A DNA stretch of 64,000 bases from Trinickia dabaoshanensis (GCF_002879885.1 NZ_PNYA01000024.1:58995-122994), one strand, 5' to 3'. Shown: positions 37,628-46,532, numbered from the stretch's first letter. The notes: generated by a model from the letters alone, not told the origin. Translations and numbers: made by a program.

Positions 37628-38818
37628 ATGGCCGACGCCGCCCGGTTTCAATGGGACGACCCGCTGCTGCTCGATCAGCAGTTGAACGAAGACGAACGGA
37701 TGGTGCGCGATGCCGCGCGCGCGTACGCGCAGGACAAACTGCTGCCGCGCGTCACCGAGGCGTTCCGTCACGAGCGGACCGACATCGAGATTTTTCGGGA
37801 GATGGGCGAATTGGGTCTGCTCGGCCCGACGATCCCCGATGCGTACGGCGGCCCGGGGTTGAACTACGTCAGCTACGGCCTGATCGCGCGCGAGGTCGAG
37901 CGTGTGGATTCGGGCTACCGCTCGATGATGTCGGTCCAGTCCTCGCTCGTCATGGTGCCGATCTTCGAGTTCGGCTCCGAGGTACAAAAAGCGAAGTACC
38001 TGCCGAAGCTCGCCACCGGCGAATGGATCGGCTGCTTCGGCTTGACCGAGCCGAATCACGGCTCCGATCCGGGCAGCATGGTGACGCGGGCACGCAAGGT
38101 CGACGGGGGCTACGCGCTGTCCGGCGCGAAGATGTGGATCACGAATTCGCCGATCGCCGACGTGTTCGTGGTCTGGGCGAAGCTCGATGAGAACGGCGCC
38201 GATACGATCCGAGGCTTCATCCTCGAAAAAGGCTGGAAGGGGCTCACGGCGCCGGCTATTCACGGCAAGGTCGGCTTGCGTGCCTCGATCACGGGCGAGA
38301 TCGTGCTCGACGAGGTTTTCGTGCCGCAGGAGAACATGTTGCCGAACGTGAGCGGCCTGCGCGGCCCGTTCACCTGCCTGAACTCGGCACGCTACGGCAT
38401 CGCCTGGGGCGCGCTCGGCGCGGCGGAGTCGTGCTGGCACACGGCCCGTCAATACGTGCTCGACCGCAAGCAGTTCGGCCGCCCGCTCGCCGCCAACCAA
38501 TTGATCCAGAAGAAGCTGGCCGATATGCAGACCGAGATCACGCTCGGCTTGCAAGGCGTGCTGCGCCTCGGCCGCATGAAGGACGAAGGGACCGCGGCAA
38601 CCGAAATCACCTCGATCATGAAACGCAACTCGTGCGGCAAGGCGCTCGACATTGCGCGGCTCGCGCGCGACATGCTCGGCGGCAACGGCATTTCGGACGA
38701 GTTCGGCGTGGCGCGCCATCTCGTCAATCTCGAAGTCGTGAACACCTATGAAGGCACGCATGACATCCACGCCCTGATCCTTGGCCGGGCGCAAACGGGG
38801 ATTCAGGCGTTCTTCTGA
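37628..38818 (+). CDS. gcdH: Glutaryl-CoA dehydrogenase
   Basis: This 396-residue FAD enzyme oxidises and decarboxylates glutaryl-CoA to crotonyl-CoA in lysine, tryptophan and glutarate catabolism. Acyl-CoA dehydrogenase motifs include [51 protein letters not shown] and the catalytic-glutamate segment [18 protein letters not shown]. The [17 protein letters not shown] part is typical of the glutaryl type. Two ATGs lie 6 bp apart; the second (37628) is preferred because AAGGAG stands 7 nt before it. It is divergent from the IclR regulator, with a shared operator candidate between them, and ends in a strong hairpin terminator. Confidence 0.95.
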   Translation: MADAARFQWDDPLLLDQQLNEDERMVRDAARAYAQDKLLPRVTEAFRHERTDIEIFREMGELGLLGPTIPDAYGGPGLNYVSYGLIAREVERVDSGYRSMMSVQSSLVMVPIFEFGSEVQKAKYLPKLATGEWIGCFGLTEPNHGSDPGSMVTRARKVDGGYALSGAKMWITNSPIADVFVVWAKLDENGADTIRGFILEKGWKGLTAPAIHGKVGLRASITGEIVLDEVFVPQENMLPNVSGLRGPFTCLNSARYGIAWGALGAAESCWHTARQYVLDRKQFGRPLAANQLIQKKLADMQTEITLGLQGVLRLGRMKDEGTAATEITSIMKRNSCGKALDIARLARDMLGGNGISDEFGVARHLVNLEVVNTYEGTHDIHALILGRAQTGIQAFF

Positions 38819-38856
38819 GGCAGGTCAGACAAATCTCGCCTTAGCCGCGTCGAAAC

Positions 38857-38896
38857 CCGGCCGCGCACTTCCCGAGTGCGCGGCCGGTGTCGTTTT
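38857..38896 (+). terminator. Rho-independent terminator after gcdH
   Basis: A perfect 13-bp stem (38857-38869 with 38875-38887), CCGGCCGCGCACT / AGTGCGCGGCCGG, with a 5-nt loop is followed by TGTCGTTTT. It lies 38 bp after the gcdH stop. The rest of the 38819-39126 gap shows no gene. Confidence 0.8.
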
Positions 38897-39126
38897 GGGC
38901 CCCATGGTCGCCAATGCGCTCGACTGCCGTTCGCTTTGTAATTTCGCCTCGCCCGCGACGACAGTGTCGATCCCTTGACCTACGTCGTGTCGCGGTACAT
39001 CGAGGCTTGCATACTACGAGTGCGCCGCCGGGAACGATTCGTGCGAACCGCGAACTACACCGCAGCGCACCGCCGATCGACCTATCTTTGGTACGATGCA
39101 CGCGTGCACGATACAAGGGGGCTCTA

Positions 39127-39429
39127 ATGTCAGAAGTCAACAAGGAGAGATTGATGTCCGATATCAGAACCGTCCTCGCCGACGCCGAGGACCTTTTGAA
39201 GCAAGCCGCAAGCGCCACCGGCGAACGCGCTTCCGAATTGCGCGAGACCGCGCTCGGCCGCCTGAAGCAAGCGAAGGAAAAAGCGGCGGACGTCCAAGTG
39301 GTCGTGGTCGAGAAAGGCAAGAAGGCCGCGCGCGCCACCGACGACTATGTGCACGAACGTCCGTGGACGGCCATCGGTATCGCGGCCGGCGTGGGTGTGC
39401 TCGTCGGGCTGCTCATCAACCGCAAGTAA
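39127..39429 (+). CDS. DUF883 (ElaB/YqjD-like) membrane-anchored protein
   Basis: This 100-residue protein has a long amphipathic, charged helix (about residues 1-75) and a single C-terminal membrane segment, WTAIGIAAGVGVLVGLLINR, the hallmark of the ElaB/YqjD/YgaM group. In E. coli these proteins anchor ribosomes at the membrane in stationary phase or stress. Two starts are plausible: 39127, with AGGGGG 5 nt upstream, and 39154, with AAGGAGA 5 nt upstream; the first is used here. It precedes a holin-X-like gene and a DUF3318 gene, equivalent to the E. coli yqjD-yqjE-yqjK trio. Confidence 0.9.
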   Translation: MSEVNKERLMSDIRTVLADAEDLLKQAASATGERASELRETALGRLKQAKEKAADVQVVVVEKGKKAARATDDYVHERPWTAIGIAAGVGVLVGLLINRK

Positions 39430-39451
39430 AACGCGCCGCGCGCGAAGGGCG

Positions 39452-39482
39452 GCCCGCGTCCTTCTTTTTTCGCGGGCTTTTG
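39452..39482 (+). terminator. Intrinsic terminator after the DUF883 gene
   Basis: A 7-bp stem GCCCGCG / CGCGGGC (39452-39458 with 39471-39477) encloses a 12-nt pyrimidine-rich loop and is followed by TTTTTG. It could cause partial termination between the first and second genes of the trio. Confidence 0.6.
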
Positions 39483-39486
39483 CCGA

Positions 39487-39533
39487 GCATGGCCGGCGCC
39501 GAGCCAAGATGTTGCGCTCGGCGCCGGCCATGC
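39487..39533. repeat. 18-bp perfect inverted repeat before the holin-like gene
   Basis: GCATGGCCGGCGCCGAGC (39487-39504) is repeated in perfect inverse at 39516-39533 with an 11-nt loop. There is no T-run after it. It lies 33 bp before the ATG of the next gene, so it may act as a leader hairpin, bidirectional terminator or mRNA-stabilising structure. Confidence 0.85.
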
Positions 39534-39566
39534 CGGCCGTCGCATTGCATGCTTTTTCGACAATCC

Positions 39567-39953
39567 ATGCCAAACGATACCCATTCGCAGCATGCCGATC
39601 ATGGGCCGTTGCGCCGCATGATCGGATCGATCGTCGCCCTGTTTCACGCGCGCCTCGAGCTGATCGGCATCGAGTTGGCCGAGGAGCGCGAGCGCATCAT
39701 CGCCGTGATCTTCCTCGGGCTCGTCGCCGTCATGTTCGCGATGATGGCGCTCATCAGCTTGACCGCCCTCGTCGCCGTCGCCTTCTGGGATACATACCGC
39801 TGGCAAGTGCTGGCCGGCATTACCGGCGTCTACGCGATCGGGGCGGTGATCTGCGCGCTGCGCGCGCGCAGCGGATTGCACGCCGCGCCGATCGTATTCG
39901 AGGCGACCTTGCACGAATTCGAGAAGGACCGCGACATGTTCCGCGAACCGTGA
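39567..39953 (+). CDS. Phage-holin-family (holin superfamily III / YqjE-like) membrane protein
   Basis: This 128-residue protein has two membrane helices (IIAVIFLGLVAVMFAMMALISL and WQVLAGITGVYAIGAVICAL) with the LIGIELAEERER segment between the amphipathic N-terminus and the first helix. This pattern is typical of the YqjE/holin-X family. Despite the family name no phage genes are near, and the role is probably in envelope stress with the neighbouring DUF883 and DUF3318 proteins. The ATG at 39567 is chosen; another in-frame ATG lies 18 nt upstream. Confidence 0.85.
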   Translation: MPNDTHSQHADHGPLRRMIGSIVALFHARLELIGIELAEERERIIAVIFLGLVAVMFAMMALISLTALVAVAFWDTYRWQVLAGITGVYAIGAVICALRARSGLHAAPIVFEATLHEFEKDRDMFREP

Positions 39954-40047
39954 TGGATGCCGCGCCCGCGCGTCGAACTCACCTCGCCGGGCGCCGTGCG
40001 CCTCATTGCGATCCCCGGCCCTTTTGGATGTCCGAACCTGCGCCCCT

Positions 40048-40503
40048 ATGAACTCAACCCCCTCGTCAAGCTCGGCACACCGCAAGCGCTCTCCCGTGCG
40101 GGACCCGAGCACCCCGCAGATGCGCGCGGTCCGTAAGGAGTTGCTGTTGCTGCGCGCCGAGGTCGAGCGCGCGGAATTCATGCAAGCACGCGCCGAGCTG
40201 CATCGGAAATTCGCCAACCTCGGTTGGATCAAGCTGCTCGTGCCGGGATTGGGTGCCGTGCGCGGCAAAGCGGCGGGACGCGGCGTCAACGCGACGATCA
40301 GCGATTGGGTCCTGCATCATCCGCTCGTCACCTCGCTTGCGTCGCTGATGTTGCGCAAGCCGCTGCGCGCGACGGTCACGGGCGCCAAACCGCTACTCAA
40401 GTGGGGGGCCTTGGGCGCCGCCGCCTACGCGGGACTGCGCGCGTGGAGCCATTTCTCGAATAAACGCAACGAAGACGACGGAGCCGACGAGACGAGCGGC
40501 TGA
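40048..40503 (+). CDS. DUF3318-like small protein of the DUF883/YqjE cluster
   Basis: This 151-residue protein has a charged helical first half (RAVRKELLLLRAEVERAEFMQARAEL) and a moderately hydrophobic second half (LASLMLRKPLRATVTGAKPLLKWGALGAAAYAGLRAW) that may be membrane-associated. It follows the holin-like gene by 94 bp and completes a trio equivalent to yqjDEK. The DUF3318 name is from memory of similar Burkholderia clusters. It is convergent with the pilin gene across 52 bp, where a short GGCGCC hairpin (40509-40524) lies. Confidence 0.7.
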   Translation: MNSTPSSSSAHRKRSPVRDPSTPQMRAVRKELLLLRAEVERAEFMQARAELHRKFANLGWIKLLVPGLGAVRGKAAGRGVNATISDWVLHHPLVTSLASLMLRKPLRATVTGAKPLLKWGALGAAAYAGLRAWSHFSNKRNEDDGADETSG

Positions 40504-40555
40504 ACGCGGGCGCCGCCTGGCGCCTCCAGCCCCTCCAGACAGCCGCCGTACTACG

Positions 40556-41095
40556 CTACGCCGCCCGTCCCGACCAACATCGCTCGATGCCGGCGCCGCC
40601 CAGTGCCGGATTTCGATTCGAGCGCACGCCGAGCGTGTCGAGCACGAACGTCCCGCATGGGTCGCCGCCCATCGGGCCTTGTGCGTCGGGAATCGCTTTC
40701 AGCTCATATTCCCCGCCCGCGTCCCCGCTCAACGACAATTCCAGTCGATAGACGATCGTGCCGCGCGCCGACACGCTCTCGAGACCGGGCGGCAAGCGAG
40801 GCGGTGCCGATATCGACGCCGGATTGGCGGCGATGTGTTGCGCGGCGCGATGTAACGCGATCACCGCATCGATCCGGTGGCCTCGCGCGGAGTAAGCGCG
40901 ATACGACGGAATGGCATACGACGCCAACACCGCCGCCATGGCGAGCGCAACGACGAGTTCGAGCATCGAAAAACCGTTCGTCTCGGCACGCTGCCGCCAT
41001 GCGCGCGGCGCGCATGAGGAAAAGCCGCGGGCTCCGTCTCTGCGCAGGGGCCCGCCGCGCGGGCGTGGACCGCGTGAGGTGGTCGTTCTATTCAA
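40556..41095 (-). CDS. pilE: Type IV pilin-like protein (PilE/minor pilin)
   Basis: The mature protein starts after a prepilin peptidase site ETNG/FSMLELVVALAMAAVLASYAIPSY, with Glu at position 5 of the mature chain, and is about 138 residues long. Two cysteines near the C-terminus (DPCGTF and IERCW) form the usual D-loop. No ATG lies within a normal distance upstream. A TTG at 41095, directly after GGAAGGAAA, would give a 41-residue leader, longer than usual, so the start is uncertain and a small upstream frameshift is possible. It is the last gene of the fimT-pilV-pilW-pilX series, 101 bp after pilX. Confidence 0.75.
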   Translation of the reverse strand: MNRTTTSRGPRPRGGPLRRDGARGFSSCAPRAWRQRAETNGFSMLELVVALAMAAVLASYAIPSYRAYSARGHRIDAVIALHRAAQHIAANPASISAPPRLPPGLESVSARGTIVYRLELSLSGDAGGEYELKAIPDAQGPMGGDPCGTFVLDTLGVRSNRNPALGGAGIERCWSGRAA

Positions 41096-41196
41096 TTTCC
41101 TTCCTGATTGGCCGGTCCGGAGCGTGGGCTTTGGCCGGTGGAGGGTGGATGGCTTTCCGTCGTCGATACATCCGGAGCGTTCGGTTCGTATTCGTA

Positions 41197-41814
41197 CTAG
41201 TTCGCCGCCGGCGCGGAGACGATGCGCCGCCACGACTGCCGCTCCATACCTCGTTCGCGCACGATCGTGAGTTCGAGCCACGCTTGCGTGGACTCGAGCG
41301 CGCCGAACCCGCGCGCGGTGATCCAATACGCCTGTACGTCGACACTGCCGTCCGCAACGGCGGCTTCGATTACGCACTGCGGCGCACGCGCCGAGCCGGG
41401 CCAATACGGCACGGGCTCATAGACGGCACCGCCGTCGAAGGACCGGGCATCGGGTACGCCGCGCCGCACCGATGCAACGGGCGCGACGCCAGAGCGCCAA
41501 TCGCGCACGCACAGGGCGAGTGCGCCGTCCGCCGCGTGCGCCGCCCGCAGATGCTCGTGCACGTTGCCGTCGAAGCGGCTCAGCGCCAACGACGCCTCGA
41601 GCCACACGGCCGACGTCGTCAGCATCATCGAGGCAAGCATCAGCGCACTCGGCAGCGCGATGCCGCGATGGCGCGCCTGCAACCGGCAACGAGCGCGGAC
41701 GGCGGCGCGCGCACCGGTAAAGGGCTGGGCGCGTCTCGCGGCGGGCACCTGGTGGGCCTCGTTGCCTGCGCGTTCGCCGCATCGCCGTTGCGCAGCGGAT
41801 TTCTCGATCCTCAT
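41197..41814 (-). CDS. pilX: PilX-like minor pilus-assembly protein
   Basis: This 205-residue protein has a positively charged N-terminal stretch of about 50 residues and then RHRGIALPSALMLASMMLTTSAVWLEASLAL, a prepilin-like hydrophobic helix without the usual Glu5, as in PilX proteins. The rest is a globular periplasmic domain (ALALCVRDWRSG; YEPVPYWPGSARAPQCVIE). The ATG at 41814 overlaps the pilW stop (ATGA). By analogy it should sit in the tip or priming complex of type IV pili. Low sequence conservation makes the name positional. Confidence 0.75.
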   Translation of the reverse strand: MRIEKSAAQRRCGERAGNEAHQVPAARRAQPFTGARAAVRARCRLQARHRGIALPSALMLASMMLTTSAVWLEASLALSRFDGNVHEHLRAAHAADGALALCVRDWRSGVAPVASVRRGVPDARSFDGGAVYEPVPYWPGSARAPQCVIEAAVADGSVDVQAYWITARGFGALESTQAWLELTIVRERGMERQSWRRIVSAPAAN

Positions 41815-42683
41815 AGCCACGCCTGCGCATGATTGCGCACGAGCACCCGGCTTGACAGCGACAGCCTCGGCCGCCCATCGCGAATCGGCACGTATTGCCC
41901 GTCGCAGCCGATGAATCCGCTCGTGCCCACCGCGCGCCGGCCGCGAGAGACGACGCATAGCTCGACCGCCACCACCTCGGCCCATTGCATTGGCGTAAGG
42001 GAAACGGTTGCGGCGCGCACCGGCTCCTCGGCACCTTGCAGCCAATAGCCGAGTTCGATCCGGTCGATACCTTCGACGATCGGTTGCGGCGAACGCCCGC
42101 CCCCATTGCCCGCGCAGTACAGTTCCGGTTCGCCACGCCTCGGCGGCTGCGCCACGTAGAAGTGATTGACGATGACCGCATGCTCCCCTCGACGGGCCAC
42201 GCCTTGCCCCAGGCAATCGGTCGGCTCCCCCGATGCGCCCCGCCACGTGGCCACCGCATCGTCGATATAGCGCACGACGATGCTGTCCGAATTGGCGCGA
42301 ACCGTGTCATCGCCGATGCAACCCAACTCGTCGGCCGCGCTGCCCACCATGAGCCGCGAGGAGCGGCAGCCGAATACTCCGGGGGTGACGGGAGCGCGCA
42401 GCGCGGGCAGCGCAGCGGGCGCATACCCCGCCATTTGGATTTGCTGCCCCAACAGCATCAGCGCGGTGGCTCCCGCCTCGATCATCCGCGCCGCGTCGGC
42501 CGCGCGCTCGAACGATGCGCGCTGGGCCCGGTATAGGCTCGAGGCGCCGGCCAACACGGTCAATCCAAGCGCCGCCGCGATCAGCCATTCGAGCAGCATA
42601 TGGCCGGCTTGCACGCCCGGGCGGTACCGCTTCAATCTTCGTGCGTGCCTTCGTATCGAATGCGCTCGTGACGCCCCCATCAT
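41811..42683 (-). CDS. pilW: PilW-like minor pilin
   Basis: This 290-residue protein has a leader ending VQAG followed by HMLLEWLIAAALGLTVLAGASSLY, a prepilin-type helix with Glu5. The body contains GQQIQMAGYAPAALPALRAPV and FGCRSSRLMVGSAADELGCIGDD, typical of PilW proteins. The ATG at 42683 overlaps the pilV stop, and the gene's own stop overlaps the pilX start, so the three are translationally coupled. The product should be an inner-membrane minor pilin that primes type IV pilus assembly. Confidence 0.82.
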   Translation of the reverse strand: MMGASRAHSIRRHARRLKRYRPGVQAGHMLLEWLIAAALGLTVLAGASSLYRAQRASFERAADAARMIEAGATALMLLGQQIQMAGYAPAALPALRAPVTPGVFGCRSSRLMVGSAADELGCIGDDTVRANSDSIVVRYIDDAVATWRGASGEPTDCLGQGVARRGEHAVIVNHFYVAQPPRRGEPELYCAGNGGGRSPQPIVEGIDRIELGYWLQGAEEPVRAATVSLTPMQWAEVVAVELCVVSRGRRAVGTSGFIGCDGQYVPIRDGRPRLSLSSRVLVRNHAQAWL

Positions 42684-43105
42684 TTGCGTCCCGCGAAAGG
42701 CAGCGCGATGCAATGCGTCAGCGCCGGATCGGCGCCAACCGCGCAAGGGCTGCGAAGGCCGGAGCGGCCGAGTTCCACTCGGCCAGGCCAATGCACGAGA
42801 ACCGCCCCAACCTCGTGCGCCTCATCGACGACGTCCACTTGCCCGCCAGGTATCACCGCCTGTGCGCGCGCTCGCGAATGCTCGAGCAGGCTCGAAGAGC
42901 CCGCGCGCAATCGCACCGTCTCGGCGGTCGATGCCGCCAGCCACGAGGCGTGGGCACGACGCGTCTGCGTCTCGACATCGCCCAGGGAAGCCAACTGCGC
43001 GGCCGCGATGCCCAGAAGCGAGACGGCAAGGAGCGAAACGGCCACCAGCACTTCGAGCAGGGAAGCGCCCGCGCAGCCGCGCCCATGCGTGTGAATCGGG
43101 CTCAT
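42680..43105 (-). CDS. pilV: PilV-like minor pilin
   Basis: This 141-residue protein has a short leader, MSPIHTHGRGCAG, then ASLLEVLVAVSLLAVSLLGIAAAQLASL, the PilV-type prepilin helix with Glu5. It is short for the family. The ATG at 43105 overlaps the TGA of the preceding fimT gene, and its stop overlaps pilW. The role is in priming or tip assembly of type IV pili together with the neighbouring minor pilins. Confidence 0.82.
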   Translation of the reverse strand: MSPIHTHGRGCAGASLLEVLVAVSLLAVSLLGIAAAQLASLGDVETQTRRAHASWLAASTAETVRLRAGSSSLLEHSRARAQAVIPGGQVDVVDEAHEVGAVLVHWPGRVELGRSGLRSPCAVGADPALTHCIALPFAGRK

Positions 43106-43716
43106 GCGCGCCGCCCATCGCATCCCCCGCGCTCGAGCCTCGCCCGCCCGCCGGCCGCGATGCGGATGCACCGGCGCAGGCGATCGCGTTCGGGATCTCC
43201 ATCGCGCAACGTCATCGCGCCGGCCGCCGCCAGTTCGAATTTGCGAAACCCCCCGATGACCTGCCCCGCGGGCGGCGTGAATTCGACTGGGGCCGAACCG
43301 GCGGCAATGGAAAGCCCCGGCACGCGCCGATACACGCGTAGCGCTCGGCCCGCGCGCCCCGCGTCGACGACGACCGCCCAGCCGCACGTCCAGCCGAGCG
43401 GGCCTCGCGAGCAAGGATGCGCGCGAGCGGCACAGCGAGCCGTGCCATCGACCGGGCATACGACGACGCGGGCGCCGCGTGCGATTGCCTCGCCCCGGGC
43501 GAAGGTCAGGCTTGCGAGCAGCGCCCTGGCCGCGCCATCCACACGATCACGCGCATGCCATCCCGACAATGCCGGAGCGGCGACCACGGCAGCCGACGCC
43601 GCGAGTACGGTAACGACGAGGAGTTCGACGAGCGAAAAACCACCGCAGCGCAACGTCCGCGATGGGTTCGTGGGGTATGGGCGGCCGTTGGAACCGCGCC
43701 CGCATAGGTCTCGCAT
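43102..43716 (-). CDS. fimT: FimT/GspH-type pseudopilin
   Basis: This 204-residue minor pilin starts the operon. A 26-residue leader ends RCGG before FSLVELLVVTVLAASAAVVAAPALSGW, with Glu5. The GspH/FimT domain follows (ARALLASLTFARGEAIARGARVVVCPVDG; GWTCGWAVVVDAGRAG). The overlapping starts and stops down to pilX show one transcription unit. The 161-bp gap upstream, toward nrdR, should hold the promoter. Confidence 0.85.
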   Translation of the reverse strand: MRDLCGRGSNGRPYPTNPSRTLRCGGFSLVELLVVTVLAASAAVVAAPALSGWHARDRVDGAARALLASLTFARGEAIARGARVVVCPVDGTARCAARAHPCSRGPLGWTCGWAVVVDAGRAGRALRVYRRVPGLSIAAGSAPVEFTPPAGQVIGGFRKFELAAAGAMTLRDGDPERDRLRRCIRIAAGGRARLERGGCDGRRA

Positions 43717-43877
43717 CGCTCATTGCTCCCGTCATCGGCATCCTCGCCAATCTAACGGGTGCCGCCGGAGCGCACCATCGCCCGTTCGGCCAATGGCGCG
43801 CGAGAATGCCTGCGCTCGACAATGGCGCATTGAACAACGGCGGTGGAGAAACGACGGTGATTAGAGCTGAAACGAAA

Positions 43878-44357
43878 TCAACGCTTGCGCGTGGGCTTAT
43901 CTGGCTTCGGCCGGCGAAACTCCTCGATCACATCCTCGAAATCGGATACGTCTTCGAAGCGCCGGTACACGGAAGCAAACCGCACATAAGCGATCTTATC
44001 GAGCGCGAGCAACTCGTTCATCACGAGTTCGCCCAGCCGCTCGCTGCGCACTTCGCGCTCGCCGCTGCCAAGCAACAGATACTCGATGCGGGCCACCGCC
44101 GCATCGATCGCCTCGGCGGAAACGGGACGCTTGCGCAATGCGAGCCGCATGCTCGCCGCAATCTTGCGACGGTCGAACTCGCTGCGGCTGCCATCCTTTT
44201 TCACCACGGCCGGCAGCGTCAGCTCAACCCGCTCGTACGTCGTGAAACGTTTATCGCAGGCTGGGCAGCGGCGGCGCCGCCGAATCGCGGCGCCGTCCTC
44301 CGATACGCGCGAGTCGACGACTTGCGTATCTTCGTGCCGGCAAAAAGGACAGCGCAT
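43878..44357 (-). CDS. nrdR: Transcriptional repressor NrdR
   Basis: This 159-residue repressor of ribonucleotide reductase genes has an N-terminal zinc ribbon ([35 protein letters not shown]) and a central ATP-cone domain ([27 protein letters not shown]) that senses ATP/dATP. The C-terminal [22 protein letters not shown] is the standard ending. It follows glyA by 6 bp and is co-transcribed with it, the usual arrangement in Burkholderiales, so it should also fall under the riboswitch upstream of glyA. Confidence 0.97.
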   Translation of the reverse strand: MRCPFCRHEDTQVVDSRVSEDGAAIRRRRRCPACDKRFTTYERVELTLPAVVKKDGSRSEFDRRKIAASMRLALRKRPVSAEAIDAAVARIEYLLLGSGEREVRSERLGELVMNELLALDKIAYVRFASVYRRFEDVSDFEDVIEEFRRPKPDKPTRKR

Positions 44358-44363
44358 GGCCGA

Positions 44364-45611
44364 TCAGCGGTAGACAGGGAAGCGCTTCGTGAGCTCGCTC
44401 ACTTGCGCCCGCACACGCTCGATCGTGGCTGCGTCTTCCGGGTTGTCGAGCACGTCGGCAATCAGGTTGCCCACTTGCTCGGCTTCCTTCGGACCGAAAC
44501 CACGCGTCGTCATCGCCGGCGAACCCAGACGGATACCGCTCGTCACGAACGGCTTTTCCGGGTCGTTCGGGATCGCGTTCTTGTTGACCGTGATATGCGC
44601 CGCGCCGAGCACTGCCTCGGCAACCTTACCCGTGATCTTCTTCGCACGCAGGTCGACCAGCATCACGTGGCTTTCCGTGCGGCCCGAGACGATGCGCAGG
44701 CCACGCTTGACCAGCGTTTCGGCCAGCACGCGCGCGTTCTCCACCACTTGCTGCTGATACGCCTTGAACTCGGGCGTGGCCGCTTCCTTGAACGCGACGG
44801 CCTTGCCGGCGATCACGTGCATGAGCGGGCCGCCTTGAATGCCGGGGAAGATCGCCGAATTGATCTGCTTTTCGAACTCAGCTTTCATCAGGATCACGCC
44901 GCCGCGCGGGCCGCGCAGGCTCTTGTGGGTCGTGGTGGTGACGAAATCCGCGTGCGGCACCGGGTTCGGATACACGCCGGCCGCGATCAAGCCCGCGTAG
45001 TGGGCCATATCGACCATCAAATACGCACCGACCGACTTGGCGATTTTCGCCAGCCGCTCGAAGTCGATCTTGAGCGCGAACGCCGAAGCGCCCGCGACGA
45101 TCAGCTTGGGTTTGTGCTCTTGCGCAAGCTTTTCGGCCGCATCGTAATCGATGTCTTCGGCCGCGTTCAGGCCGTAGCTGACCACGTTGAACCATTTGCC
45201 CGACATGTTCACGGGCGAGCCGTGCGTCAGGTGGCCGCCTTCGGCGAGGCTCATGCCCATGATCGTGTCGCCGGGCTTGAGCATCGCGAAAAACACGCCC
45301 TGGTTCGCTTGCGAGCCCGAGTTCGGCTGCACGTTCGCGGCCTCGGCGCCGAACAGCGCCTTCACGCGGTCGATCGCGAGCTGCTCGACGACGTCGACGT
45401 ACTCGCAGCCGCCGTAGTAGCGCTTACCGGGATAGCCCTCGGCGTACTTGTTCGTCAGTTGCGAGCCTTGCGCGGCCATCACGGCCGGGCTCGTGTAGTT
45501 TTCCGAGGCGATGAGCTCGATGTGCTCTTCCTGGCGGCGGTTTTCCTGCTGGATGGCGTTCCAGATTTCAGGATCGACGTTGGCGATGGTGCTTTGGGCT
45601 CTGTCAAACAT
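44364..45611 (-). CDS. glyA: Serine hydroxymethyltransferase
   Basis: This 415-residue PLP enzyme interconverts serine and glycine with tetrahydrofolate, supplying one-carbon units for purine and thymidylate synthesis. [33 protein letters not shown] and the PLP-lysine motif [14 protein letters not shown] (Lys230) are all present and length is standard. The ATG at 45611 has only a weak ribosome-binding site (ACGGAACGC). A ZTP-type riboswitch and a promoter lie upstream at 45770-45906, which fits control of one-carbon supply. nrdR follows in the same transcript. Confidence 0.98.
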   Translation of the reverse strand: MFDRAQSTIANVDPEIWNAIQQENRRQEEHIELIASENYTSPAVMAAQGSQLTNKYAEGYPGKRYYGGCEYVDVVEQLAIDRVKALFGAEAANVQPNSGSQANQGVFFAMLKPGDTIMGMSLAEGGHLTHGSPVNMSGKWFNVVSYGLNAAEDIDYDAAEKLAQEHKPKLIVAGASAFALKIDFERLAKIAKSVGAYLMVDMAHYAGLIAAGVYPNPVPHADFVTTTTHKSLRGPRGGVILMKAEFEKQINSAIFPGIQGGPLMHVIAGKAVAFKEAATPEFKAYQQQVVENARVLAETLVKRGLRIVSGRTESHVMLVDLRAKKITGKVAEAVLGAAHITVNKNAIPNDPEKPFVTSGIRLGSPAMTTRGFGPKEAEQVGNLIADVLDNPEDAATIERVRAQVSELTKRFPVYR

Positions 45612-45769
45612 ACGCGTTCCGTTAAGGGTGGTCAGGTTGGCCGAATCGTGCGCGGGACACGTACCGGTCGTACGCTTGCGCTGCTGGCGGAAGGCCAGCC
45701 CAGACGTGGCGGAAGATTCCGTTGCATGGGCGAGACAACCGCTGGCGACGCAAACGACGGCGCACCATG

Positions 45770-45870
45770 ACTCGGCTGCCCAGGCGAACGGCAAAACGGC
45801 ACCCTGCGCTTCACGGTGGGTCGCTCCACCTTGACCCCGAAGGGTTTTATCGCCAGTCACGCAGGGATGA
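45770..45870 (-). ncRNA. ZTP (pfl-type) riboswitch upstream of glyA
   Basis: On the minus strand the leader contains the conserved pfl-motif core CGTGACTGGCG (45861-45851) and, further 3', CGCCTGGGCA (45786-45777), the two most conserved blocks of ZTP-sensing RNAs. A 7-bp P1 stem pairs CCCTGCG (45866-45860) with CGCAGGG (45808-45802). A CCC-TTCG-GGG-type hairpin and GGAGCGACC lie inside. ZTP/ZMP riboswitches are known upstream of glyA, purH and folate genes and turn expression on when 10-formyl-THF is short. About 160 nt separate the aptamer from the glyA start; the hairpin GCTGG-CCTTCCG-CCAGC in that stretch may belong to the expression platform. Confidence 0.88.
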
Positions 45871-45877
45871 GCGCGAT

Positions 45878-45906
45878 AGTTTATTTGAAGCGCACCCAAT
45901 AGGCAA
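45878..45906 (-). promoter_or_regulatory. Sigma-70-type promoter for the glyA riboswitch transcript
   Basis: TTGCCT (45906-45901) and TAAACT (45883-45878) are separated by exactly 17 nt. The predicted transcript start, near 45871, is only a few bases before the P1 stem of the riboswitch, as expected for a 5' leader RNA. It lies in the 450-bp gap between glyA and the divergent ybgC. Confidence 0.6.
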
Positions 45907-46061
45907 TTGGGCAATGGGGCAATCGGCTCCGCCCCCCGGGATGCGCCGCGCGGCGCTCGCGCGGGCCCGCCAAAGCGGGGCGCTCGAGCGCAAACGCAAT
46001 ACGGGCGCGCCTGCGCAAGCAATTTCGAGACCGGTTTGTACATCCGGTAAAATGCCGGGCC

Positions 46062-46532
46062 ATGAACCAGCCAACCAGCCATCGCGGCGTGCAATTCAGC
46101 TTCGATTGGCCGATCCGCGTCTACTACGAAGACACCGATGCGGGCGGCATCGTCTTTTTCGCGAACTATCTGAAGTTTTTCGAGCGGGCACGCACCGAAT
46201 GGCTGCGCGCATGCGGCATCGATCAACGCAGGCTCGCCGAGGAGCTCGGTATCGTCTTCATCGTCAGCGAAACCGCTGTGCAATACCGCGCGCCGGCGCG
46301 TCTGGACGATGCGCTGACGATCGCCAACCGCATCGAGCGGCTTGGCCGGGCAAGTGTCGAATTCGTCCAGGAGGCGCGGCGCGGCGACGCGACGCTCGCG
46401 ATCGGCACGATTCGCGTCGGCTGCGTCGAGCTCGCCACGCTCAAGCCGGTTGCGTTGCCCGCCTCGGTAGCCGATGCGTTACGGCGCGATCCGCGTGCGT
46501 TTGTCGCGGATATGTCAACGGCCGGCACCTAA
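46062..46532 (+). CDS. ybgC: Tol-Pal-associated acyl-CoA thioesterase YbgC
   Basis: This 156-residue hot-dog-fold thioesterase has the family motif [30 protein letters not shown], in which the Asp of the YEDTD segment is catalytic. It hydrolyses short- or medium-chain acyl-CoA and is found with tol-pal in many proteobacteria. It is the first gene of the plus-strand tol-pal set, with 153 bp before tolQ. It diverges from glyA across 450 bp that carry the riboswitch on the other strand. Confidence 0.95.
   Translation: MNQPTSHRGVQFSFDWPIRVYYEDTDAGGIVFFANYLKFFERARTEWLRACGIDQRRLAEELGIVFIVSETAVQYRAPARLDDALTIANRIERLGRASVEFVQEARRGDATLAIGTIRVGCVELATLKPVALPASVADALRRDPRAFVADMSTAGT

Noticed and set aside
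39567..39953. Phage holin as evidence of a prophage
   Set aside because: The family name is misleading: the gene sits in a DUF883/YqjE/DUF3318 trio with no phage structural or lysis genes nearby.
45770..45870. Glycine riboswitch as the explanation of the glyA leader
   Set aside because: The tandem glycine aptamer signatures are absent, while both conserved ZTP blocks and the P1 stem are present.
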